A stretch of DNA of 64,000 bases, taken from assembly GCF_042682045.1 (NCBI RefSeq), contig NZ_JBHUGS010000003.1:372001-436000 (forward strand), written 5' to 3'. Positions within the stretch are counted from its first letter, which is position 1. The number at the start of each line of letters is the position of its first letter. Below the pieces are notes generated by a model, which was not told the origin of the DNA, did not search any database, and saw nothing but the letters and a program-made list of their open reading frames with translations. This document shows positions 18,792 through 26,009 of the stretch, in pieces. Source of the stretch: Sphingomonas_R arantia (GTDB lineage Bacteria; Pseudomonadota; Alphaproteobacteria; Sphingomonadales; Sphingomonadaceae). Both the position numbers and the translations under genes were made by a program.

Positions 18792-20396
18792 TCACCTCCG
18801 TCCGGCGACGTCCAGCCGGCGCAGGCAGACGCCCAGCAACCGCGTATCGCCGGTCTCGACGGGCGGCTGCGCGACAACCTCCGGCGCGATCGTGACACGG
18901 TTGATGCGGCCCGCCGCCCAGGGCGCACGCGTGCAATCGATCTCCAGCATGACCGGCGCGCCATGGTCGGACTCCGCACTCGCCACCGTCTCGCCGTTCA
19001 CGCGCAGCACGATCGGCTGGCGCCCGTCCGGCACATGCGGATTGCCGCCCATGTCGAAACGCAGCGTGCCGGCGTCCGCCGATGCCTTGATCCACAGGTC
19101 GGACTGCGCACCGATCGACCAGACATGGCTGTCCTCCGGCTGCGCCCAGCCCGTGCCCAGCATCGGCAGCAGCCGCATCTGCATATCGTGGCGGAACGGC
19201 AGGCTTTCGCCGACCAGCAGGCCCACGTCGCGCGCCGAACCGGCCGCATGGAATTCGAACCGGCGCAGCAGGAAACCCAGCGCCGCATCATGTTCGCCCG
19301 GCGGAGCGTGATGCAGCGGCCGCACGGTCACCAGACTGCGCGCCGGCACCGCATCCGCGAAATCGATCTCGACGCGGTAATCGCCGCGCGGCAAATCGGC
19401 CGACCCGACGACGGTGCCGTCGACCAGCACGTCCGCGCGCTGGTCGGCGATCCCGTTGTGACCGCTCAATTCGATGCCGCCCGTCGCATGGTCGGGCGAC
19501 AGCAGCTCGCCGCCATCGGCGATCACCCAGTCGCCCTGGTCCCCATAGTCAGTCCTGATGCGATCGGCCGGCACCAGCCCGGCCAGCCGCAGGCCGGTGC
19601 GCGCGGTGTGGCGCGGAAACGGCGCGCCCTGCGGAAAGAAATAGCGATCGACCGCCTCGGGCCGGTCGCTGAACCGGCGGTAGGTCGCGGCACATTCCAG
19701 CCGGGTCCGCTCCCCCATCTGCATCGAGAAGCCCCCGCCATAATAATGCGCCACGACCTCGTCGACATAGAGCATCGACGCGCCCTGATCATAGGCGCGG
19801 AACAGCAGGTCATGGTCCGCGCAGACCTTCAGCCGCGTATCGAACCGCAACGTCCGGAGCAGGTCGGCGCGGCAGAACGTCGCCTGATGCCCGGGGATCG
19901 ACTCCTGCCAGACGCCGTCGATCGCCCCGGTCGCCAGCTGCCCCGCGATCAGGTCGAACGACGCCGAGCGCTTCAGCACGTCCAGCTGCCCGGCGACATA
20001 GACATGGTTGCCGTAGAAGATGTCTGGCGTCCCGGTCAGCCCGCGCACCATCCGACTGATCGCGTCCGCGCAGTAGAAATTGTCCCCCGCATTCATGAAG
20101 ATGACGTACTCCTTCGCCACCTCCGCCAGGGCATCGTTCATCGCGTAGTAGATTCCGGCGTCGCTCCGGACCACATGGCGGTCGATCACGTCGGCATAGG
20201 TGTCGAGCACGGTCGCGGTGGCGTCCCAGCTCCCGCCGTCCACCACGATCACCTGCAGGTCGTCATGATCCTGTGCGGCGATACTCTCCAGCGTCAGCGG
20301 AAGCGCGCTGGCTGCGTTCAGCGCCACCGTCACGATGCTCACGCCGATCCGTGACGGGGTCGGCGGGGCGATCGCCGGCCCGGGCCATTCTTGCAT
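18792..20396 (-). CDS. GT2 glycosyltransferase with C-terminal beta modules
   Basis: 534 residues. Residues 17-250 form a GT2 domain (VSIVTVALNAASALPLTL, VVDGGSWDAT, and MNAGDN in place of the usual DxD). Residues about 295-385 and 410-530 are beta-rich modules; the second opens with VWSIGAQSDLWI and closes with DTRLLGVCLRRLDV, matching the modules of the giant glycosyltransferase. The start at ATG 20396 lies 134 bases inside the end of the upstream gene in another frame; the GT2 core begins so soon after it that no later start is credible. A gap of about 100 bases precedes the acyl-AMP ligase gene. Confidence 0.85.
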   Translation of the reverse strand: MQEWPGPAIAPPTPSRIGVSIVTVALNAASALPLTLESIAAQDHDDLQVIVVDGGSWDATATVLDTYADVIDRHVVRSDAGIYYAMNDALAEVAKEYVIFMNAGDNFYCADAISRMVRGLTGTPDIFYGNHVYVAGQLDVLKRSASFDLIAGQLATGAIDGVWQESIPGHQATFCRADLLRTLRFDTRLKVCADHDLLFRAYDQGASMLYVDEVVAHYYGGGFSMQMGERTRLECAATYRRFSDRPEAVDRYFFPQGAPFPRHTARTGLRLAGLVPADRIRTDYGDQGDWVIADGGELLSPDHATGGIELSGHNGIADQRADVLVDGTVVGSADLPRGDYRVEIDFADAVPARSLVTVRPLHHAPPGEHDAALGFLLRRFEFHAAGSARDVGLLVGESLPFRHDMQMRLLPMLGTGWAQPEDSHVWSIGAQSDLWIKASADAGTLRFDMGGNPHVPDGRQPIVLRVNGETVASAESDHGAPVMLEIDCTRAPWAAGRINRVTIAPEVVAQPPVETGDTRLLGVCLRRLDVAGRR

Positions 20397-21417
20397 GGGC
20401 GGCGCGTTGGATATCGGTGACGAAAGTCCCTGAGTAATCGTGCCTGCTCCACCGTGTTCCGTCGTCCGCGACGACGCTAATCAGTCGGCGAATGTCCTTC
20501 AACCAACTTCGCCGCCCCTCTTCCGCCTTGCGCCGCGCCGCAATGCTCATCGCCGCAAGTCGCGTCCGATCGAGCGGCAGGCGCAGCGCCAGGTCCGCGC
20601 GGTCGGCCGGCTCGTACAGCAGTCCGGACGTCCCGTGCGCGACATATTCGTTCAGCGTCGGCCGCGACGGCCCGACGACGATCTGGCCACGCGCCATCGC
20701 CTCCAGGCTCGCCATGCCGATCCCCTCCAGCTCGCGCGGCGCGAAGAAGAACAGCGGCGTACCCGCGACGTGGTCATACTCCTCGCGCCGGTCGAACCAG
20801 CGCGACGTGGACAACGCGACGCCCTCCGGGTCCGCCGCCGGCGGGCCGACGTCGTCATCCGCAAAGTCGGGCACCGCATGGAGATGCAGTCGCGAAATCC
20901 CGAGCAGGCAACATTGTGCCAGCACCCGCTCCCGGTTCACCGCGGACCGCGGCACGCGTTCCCAGAAGAAGCCGTCGAGCCTGTCGGTCACTATCGCCCG
21001 CGCCGGCGCGACACCCGGATCGGGGAAATACTGAAAATGATGGCTGACGCAGCCGATCCGCTGCAGCGCCTCATGATGCGCGCGCGAAAAGGACAGGAAG
21101 CGCGATTTGACGAAGCGTTGCCAGAAAAGCTCGGGCAGCCGCGCCACCGAATCATACATCGGCACGATGATGCACCCCGGCAGGTCGAGCGGCAGCAGCC
21201 GTTCCGCGACCCGTTCGGTCTGCCAGAACAGGATCCGGTCGAACCGCTCCGCGGCCAGTCGCCGGATCAGCGCGTCGTCGCAGGTCGGCGATCCGTCCGG
21301 GTCGGAATACAGCTCCGTCACATCGCCCAGCCGCCGCAATATGTCGGTGAAGAAGGCGTGCGATTGGGTCTTCTGGTGGAAGACATGGCCGACGAAACAG
21401 ATTTTCACGGGGTCCAT
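20263..21417 (-). CDS. GT1/GT4-like glycosyltransferase
   Basis: 384 residues from the ATG at 21417 (MDPVKICFVGHVF). The C-terminal Rossmann part is clear: PRELEGIGMASLEAMARGQ and TSGLLYE are typical of GT4-type enzymes, including the glutamate before the alanine-methionine pair. The N-terminal domain is divergent. The last 45 or so residues (arginine- and alanine-rich) lie inside the start of the GT2 gene in a different frame and do not look like part of the fold, so a nearby lost stop codon or indel is possible. Donor and acceptor sugars are unknown. Confidence 0.75.
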   Translation of the reverse strand: MDPVKICFVGHVFHQKTQSHAFFTDILRRLGDVTELYSDPDGSPTCDDALIRRLAAERFDRILFWQTERVAERLLPLDLPGCIIVPMYDSVARLPELFWQRFVKSRFLSFSRAHHEALQRIGCVSHHFQYFPDPGVAPARAIVTDRLDGFFWERVPRSAVNRERVLAQCCLLGISRLHLHAVPDFADDDVGPPAADPEGVALSTSRWFDRREEYDHVAGTPLFFFAPRELEGIGMASLEAMARGQIVVGPSRPTLNEYVAHGTSGLLYEPADRADLALRLPLDRTRLAAMSIAARRKAEEGRRSWLKDIRRLISVVADDGTRWSRHDYSGTFVTDIQRAAHARMARAGDRPADPVTDRREHRDGGAERSQRASADAGEYRRTGS

Positions 21418-21480
21418 CCTGGATGATCGAGGATCGCTAGGCCCTTCGCACGCTGACGGCAAGCCGGAACCCCGCCTCGA

Positions 21481-22546
21481 TCAGAACCGCAGCGCGTCCA
21501 GCGTTTCCTCGTCGCACACGATGTCCGTCGGTTGCGCCATGCGCGGGGACACCGGCGGTCGCGGCGCATCGTCCGGCGCATCCTGCCCCGCGCCCTCGAC
21601 GAAATTCGCGACGAAGCATCGCATCGCATGCGCGACGCCCAACCGGTTCACCTCGCGGTGGTCGTCCTCATAATAGAGCCCGCCCGAAAAGCTGCCCGTG
21701 ATGATCTCGTAGGACGGGAAATAGTCGACCCAGTCGAACCGCCGCAGCGCCTCGTCGGCCGCCACGCGCAACACCGCCTTGCTGTAGCTCGTCGAAACCA
21801 GCACGCTGCGCGGCTCGTAGGTCGCGATCAGCGGCACCGGCGACACGGTCAGCACGACGCGGATGCCGGGGTTGATCTCCTTCAACGTCGTGAGCAGCGC
21901 GATCAGGCCGGCGCGCACCGCATCGATGTCGAAAAAAATTGACGAACTCGTCGCGCTCTGGATCGAACGCCCCCGCAACCACGCCTGGCGCGGCGGAGTA
22001 GACCGATCCGTCCGACCGCGCGCGCCACCCCTCGGTCAGGCCCAGCGTGAAGACGAACACGTCCGCCTCGCGGAACATCCGCTCGACCGCCGCCAGGTGC
22101 AGCGCGCGGTCCGCACGCAGATCGTCCAGCGTGGCGAAACCGTCGGGCTCGACCTGCTGGCGCCATGGGTCGACCAGCCGCCCGTCGGGCCGCACGAAAT
22201 GCGTCTGCTCCGGCGTCCGGCGCCCCAGGCACTCGTCGAGCAGCTGCCGCAGCTGCGCGGTCGTATAGATATTGCCGAATCGCGCCGAAAACACGCCATA
22301 GCCATGCTCGCGACGGCTCGCCTCGGGCAGATGCTCGCCGCGCTCCGTGATGTGGAAACCGTGCCCGATCTCGACCAGCCGCCGGGCGATATGCTGCGCG
22401 AAACAGCTCCCCGCCGTCACGACGCGGTCACCGGCGCTCAGCCGGAACCGCGGCGCGATCATCGGATCGACCCGGTGCGTTTCGACCCGCGCGATCGACC
22501 GGCGCCAGAATTGATGGTTCGGCAACGCCTCATACGGGCTGGTCAT
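21481..22546 (-). pseudogene. GSCFA-domain protein, reading frame broken at a T7 tract
   Basis: The first reading frame (from ATG 22546) contains VVTAGSCFAQHIARRL, the GSCFA signature, and continues to ERDEFVNFF. It then runs into a homopolymer of seven T (coding strand; 21932-21938). After the tract the homologous protein continues in another frame as FDIDAVRAGLIALL, TVSPVPLIAT and YSKAVLRVAADEALRRF, ending at 21481. With six T the frame would be open throughout, giving about 354 residues. GSCFA proteins have an SGNH-hydrolase-like fold and are common in glycan and capsule clusters. This may be a base-call error, a true mutation, or slippage at the tract. The start overlaps the WcbI-like gene (ATGA). 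Confidence 0.85.
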
Positions 22547-23418
22547 GCCGCCACCGCCACGTCTTGCAGGACGGCCGCGACGCGGTCGTGGCTCGCGCGC
22601 GACTGCTCGTGAACCGCCAATGTGCCGGGCGCGTGGCGATCATACACCGCGAAACTCTCCTCGATGAACTGCCGCAGCCCGATCTGCGTATAGGCGTTGA
22701 TGCGCTTGAACAGGTAGGACCCCGGAACACCCAGCGCCTCACCGATCTCGGGATAGACCGGGAACACGCCGCTCATCACCAGATTGTCGTGCGGCATCAC
22801 GTCCGACACCCGCGTCGCATAGCCTTCGCGCTCCAGATAGATTCGCGCGATGTCGTGCAGCACATGGATGCGCGGATGGTTCGTGCTGTACATGAAGGCG
22901 CCGCTGCGCCCCCAGCGCCGCACCGCATCCGCGACGTCGAAATTGAGATGGTTGCAGTACCAGACCAGATTGTCGCGCGCCGGCCCCCAGCAATCGAGGT
23001 AGCCGCTCGCCGCATAAGTGGCCGCGTCGAATAGTGGCAGCGTGTCGTCGACCGAACGTCCCGCACCGTGCGCGACGAACGCGATTAGCGAATGATAGGC
23101 CCCGATCGGCCCTTCGACGATGGCCGCCCCGTCCATGATGTAGGCCAGGTCCGGGTGGTAGGCGGTGAAGACCAGCTCCGGTACCTTGTCGACCCGTCGC
23201 GCCGCCGAGAAATCGGCACCCGGCACCGCCTCGGCCCCAAGCCCGATCAGGACGCGATCATAATCGCCGAACCCCGCATTATAATGGCCGACATGCGCCT
23301 GATACTGGCCCATATCGACCGGCTCGACGACGATCCCGTCCGCCAGCATCTGCAGGCAATGTGCCAACCCGTAGGTCTGGCAGTTTGAAATCAGGATCCA
23401 ACGTTCTGCTGCCGACAT
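22543..23418 (-). CDS. WcbI-like protein, first gene of the glycan cluster
   Basis: 291 residues beginning MSAAERWILISNCQTYGLAH. The SNCQ motif after the first strand and the general layout match the WcbI family, of which a second member is encoded at 15849-16823; the two are clearly different in sequence. As the most upstream gene of the 15-gene run it probably lies next to the main promoter, in the 178-base gap before tRNA-Phe, though I could not pick a convincing promoter there. ATG 23418 is preferred over a TTG four codons upstream. An acyl- or acetyltransferase role in glycan synthesis is inferred from the family. Confidence 0.7.
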   Translation of the reverse strand: MSAAERWILISNCQTYGLAHCLQMLADGIVVEPVDMGQYQAHVGHYNAGFGDYDRVLIGLGAEAVPGADFSAARRVDKVPELVFTAYHPDLAYIMDGAAIVEGPIGAYHSLIAFVAHGAGRSVDDTLPLFDAATYAASGYLDCWGPARDNLVWYCNHLNFDVADAVRRWGRSGAFMYSTNHPRIHVLHDIARIYLEREGYATRVSDVMPHDNLVMSGVFPVYPEIGEALGVPGSYLFKRINAYTQIGLRQFIEESFAVYDRHAPGTLAVHEQSRASHDRVAAVLQDVAVAA

Positions 23419-23596
23419 TCGAAGCCCCAAACCCGCGCGAGAGCGTCTCGCGCGATCCCGTCGCGGATGCGTCTACGGCGTCCCGCACCGAATTGGAATG
23501 ACTGCGGACGATTGCCGGACGGACTGCCGCGAACGCAGGCAAGCGCGCGTAGAGCACTCAGGTCAAAGGATAAACGGATCGCCGATTGTCGCGCTG

Positions 23597-23672
23597 TGGT
23601 GCCCGGAGACGGATTCGAACCGCCGACACCGTGATTTTCAGTCACGTGCTCTACCAACTGAGCTATCCGGGC
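23597..23672 (-). tRNA. tRNA-Phe (anticodon GAA)
   Basis: A 76-base cloverleaf read on the minus strand. The acceptor arm GCCCGGA pairs with TCCGGGC, the D arm contains AGCTCAGTTGGTAGAGC, the anticodon stem-loop has GAA (positions 23637-23639) and the T arm has GGTTCGAATCC. The 3' CCA is encoded. The 3' end points towards the glycan cluster, which starts about 180 bases away; tRNA 3' ends are common integration sites. Confidence 0.97.
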
Positions 23673-23726
23673 GGACAGGGTCGGAGCGGGGCCTATAGAC
23701 AGCCGATCGCCCGCCTGTCCAGCGCT

Positions 23727-23912
23727 TCATGTATCCTGCTGGTCGGAATCCTCGACGGGCGGTCCGGGCACGCGATATCCGTCGCCCAGCCATTGCAGCA
23801 GGTCGCGGTCGCGGCAGCCCTGGCTGCAGAACGGATCGAATGCGGGCGTCACGGCCGCGCCGCAGACGGGGCAGCCGCTACGTGCGCGGCGGGGGGTGAT
23901 CGGTCTGGACAT
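23727..23912 (-). CDS. yacG: DNA gyrase inhibitor YacG, zinc-binding
   Basis: A 61-residue protein with a four-cysteine zinc site: CPVCG near residue 14 and FCSQGC near residue 28, followed by the conserved DLLQWLGDGYRVPG stretch. In Escherichia coli YacG binds GyrB and blocks DNA binding by gyrase. The gene overlaps the end of the RNase E/G-like gene by 35 bases and follows maf and that gene, an order typical of sphingomonads. Confidence 0.93.
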   Translation of the reverse strand: MSRPITPRRARSGCPVCGAAVTPAFDPFCSQGCRDRDLLQWLGDGYRVPGPPVEDSDQQDT

Positions 23913-24897
23913 AGCCTTGCGATATGGCCCGCGCCGCGTCGGCCCGCAAGGCGACCGCCGTCCCGGTGCGCCGCGCCAGCGCCTCGGTCCAGTCGGGCCG
24001 CTCCGCGATCCGCGCGATCACCGCGGGGGCTGCCACCAGCGTCCGCGTGCCGATCCCCGCCGCCCGCTCCGCCTGCCGCAACAGGCCGAGCGCGGCGGTC
24101 AGGACCGGGTCCGCCGCCAGCAGCTCGGGCAGGCTCGCCCGCACCCGCCGCCGCACGATCTGGAGGAAGCCGAACCCATTGACCGCGGTCCGCTCGTACG
24201 GCTGCGGCAGGATCGCATCGACCGCCGCGGCCACCGCCTGCCGCACCGCCTTGTCGGACACGGTCGGCAGGTCGATGCCGATCGATCCGCCAATCTCCAT
24301 CCGCTGGATCGCACGCGCCGCCGCCTGCGCCCCCGCCAGTGCCAGCGCGGCCGGCGGCAACACCCCGTCGATATCGAACAACGTCATCGCCGGCGTCACC
24401 GACAGACGCAGCGCCCCGCCCGCGAAATCGATCGCCCCGCCGGTCGCCTCCTCGATCAGCTCGGACCAGCCCGCCGCCTCCAGCAGGTCCGGCCCATGCC
24501 CTGCCATCCCCGTCGCCACCGCGCGGAAGGGTATGTCACCCGCCGCAAGCTGCGCCGCCAGGTCAGGCCCGTCGCCGATCTCGGCCCCCTCCGCCGCCGC
24601 CCGCGCGCGTGCCGGCTTCGGCCGCCCCGCCTCGGGAATCGCCTCGCGCACGATCTGGATCAGCAGGCGGCCACCCTCGGCGACACCCGGGGGCAGCGGC
24701 TCCAGCACCGCTTCGCCATCGTCGAACGTCGCCAACCCGCGCCGCCCGGGGGCGGTGATCCGCGCCAGCCGGGCCCGCCGCACGCTCCCGGCCCGCAACC
24801 CGCCTTCGCGCGCGACCCGCGCCTCGACGATCACGCCGCCCTCGACCAGCGCAGCCCGCGCCTCGCCGATCCCGGCCTCGTACAGCCACTTAGCCAA
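23878..24897 (-). CDS. ribonuclease E/G-like protein
   Basis: 339 residues from a TTG start. The sequence shows the RNase E/G catalytic core in reduced form: FDIDG with the two metal-binding aspartates, GGSIGIDLP and an NGFGFLQIVRRRVR segment near the end. It is shorter than RNase G (about 490 residues), lacking most of the S1 domain and the zinc-link region, so it may be a specialised or small-substrate nuclease. The start TTG overlaps the stop of maf; the 17 bases spanning it differ by one base from the region spanning the TTG start of infA. Confidence 0.82.
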   Translation of the reverse strand: MAKWLYEAGIGEARAALVEGGVIVEARVAREGGLRAGSVRRARLARITAPGRRGLATFDDGEAVLEPLPPGVAEGGRLLIQIVREAIPEAGRPKPARARAAAEGAEIGDGPDLAAQLAAGDIPFRAVATGMAGHGPDLLEAAGWSELIEEATGGAIDFAGGALRLSVTPAMTLFDIDGVLPPAALALAGAQAAARAIQRMEIGGSIGIDLPTVSDKAVRQAVAAAVDAILPQPYERTAVNGFGFLQIVRRRVRASLPELLAADPVLTAALGLLRQAERAAGIGTRTLVAAPAVIARIAERPDWTEALARRTGTAVALRADAARAISQGYVQTDHPPPRT

Positions 24898-25462
24898 GCA
24901 GGCCTGCCGATCCCAACAACGCCCGCGTCTCGAACAGCGGCAGCCCGACGACCCCCGAATGGCTGCCCGACAGGAACCGGACATAGGCCTCCGCCGCGCC
25001 CTGGATGGCATAGCCGCCCGCCTTGCCGTGCCACTCGCCGCCCGCCAAATACGCGTCGATCTCCGCAGGCGTCAGCACCTTGAACGCCACGATGCTGGTC
25101 GAAATCCGGTGCCGCGCGGTCCCGTCCGGCGCGACCAGCGTCACGGCGCTATGCACCCGGTGACGACGGCCGGAGAGCAACGTCAGGCACCGCCGCGCAG
25201 TCGCCTCGTCCTCCGCCTTGGGCAGTATCCGAATGCCCGCACCCACCACCGTGTCCGCGCCCAGCACATAAGCATCGGGATGGCGCGCTGCGACCAGCTC
25301 CGCCTTCGCCGCGGCCAGCCGCCCGGCATGCGCGGGCGGTCGCTCCGCCTTCAGCGGCGTCTCGTCCAGATCGGCCGGGTCCACCGCATCCGGCACGACC
25401 CCGATCCGCGCGAGCAGGTCCAGCCGACGTGGGGACGCGGATGCGAGGATCAGTCTGGACAT
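24890..25462 (-). CDS. maf: Maf nucleotide pyrophosphatase
   Basis: 190 residues with the Maf signature SASPRR at residues 8-13, the GADTVV motif with the general-base aspartate, and EWHGKAGGYAIQG. Maf proteins hydrolyse nucleoside triphosphates, including m7GTP, dTTP and UTP depending on the subgroup, and so act as house-cleaning enzymes. Length is as usual. It is the first gene of the maf / RNase E-G-like / yacG set and lies downstream of infA on the same strand. Confidence 0.93.
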   Translation of the reverse strand: MSRLILASASPRRLDLLARIGVVPDAVDPADLDETPLKAERPPAHAGRLAAAKAELVAARHPDAYVLGADTVVGAGIRILPKAEDEATARRCLTLLSGRRHRVHSAVTLVAPDGTARHRISTSIVAFKVLTPAEIDAYLAGGEWHGKAGGYAIQGAAEAYVRFLSGSHSGVVGLPLFETRALLGSAGLLG

Positions 25463-25500
25463 CGCACTCTCACATTTGGGCTGTCGGGCCGACCACAGTT

Positions 25501-25611
25501 CCCCCGCGGATGCGGGGGTCCAGCTAAGTCACGAACGCAGCGCAGGAGGCGGGCACAACGACCACCACCCCCGGCACCACACGCCCTGGATCCCCGCCTG
25601 CGCGGGGATGA
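25501..25611. repeat. inverted-repeat element in the infA-maf gap
   Basis: Two GC-rich arms lie between infA and maf: a small palindrome CCCCCGCGGATGCGGGGG at 25501-25518 ending in TCCAG, and CTGGATCCCCGCCTGCGCGG further on, which is its approximate reverse complement. The layout (two hairpin arms separated by about 60 bases) is like the dispersed intergenic elements at 29532, 32696, 34262 and 47883. It may end infA transcription. Confidence 0.6.
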
Positions 25612-25637
25612 CCTTCGGTCGCCGTGGCGACCAAAGG

Positions 25638-25856
25638 TCACTTGAACCGGTAGGTGATCCGGCCCTTGGTCAGGTCATAGGGGGTGAGTTCGCACAGCAC
25701 CTCGTCCCCCACCAGCACGCGGATGCGGTTCTTGCGCATCTTGCCGGCGGTGTGGCCGAGGATCTCGTGGTCGTTCTCGAGCTTCACGCGGAACATGGCG
25801 TTGGGCAGAAGCTCCACCACCTGGCCACGCATTTCGAGCAGTTCTTCCTTAGCCAA
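25638..25856 (-). CDS. infA: translation initiation factor IF-1
   Basis: 72 residues containing EMRGQVVELLPNAMFRVKL and KNRIRVLVGDEV, essentially the canonical alphaproteobacterial IF-1, an OB-fold protein that binds the 30S A site during initiation. The start is TTG at 25856, which gives LAKEELLEMRGQ as in homologues; AAGAGG lies five bases upstream. No in-frame ATG gives the correct N-terminus except the internal methionine at residue 8. Confidence 0.97.
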   Translation of the reverse strand: MAKEELLEMRGQVVELLPNAMFRVKLENDHEILGHTAGKMRKNRIRVLVGDEVLCELTPYDLTKGRITYRFK

Positions 25857-26009
25857 ACAGGCCTCTTGTTCTGGAGCGATGGAAATCGAAGCGCGCTGTA
25901 CTGCGTCCCGGCCGAAAAAGGAAGCACGTCGCCGCATCGGCCGGGCGCAGCGCGACCCGACCGCCCGACGCATTCGCGCGAACAGGCCGTGCGACGTCGG
26001 CGGACCACG

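Noticed and set aside
23419..23596. Promoter for the 15-gene run
   Set aside because: A TTGACC (minus strand, 23561-23566) is present, but no acceptable -10 sequence follows at 16-18 bases.
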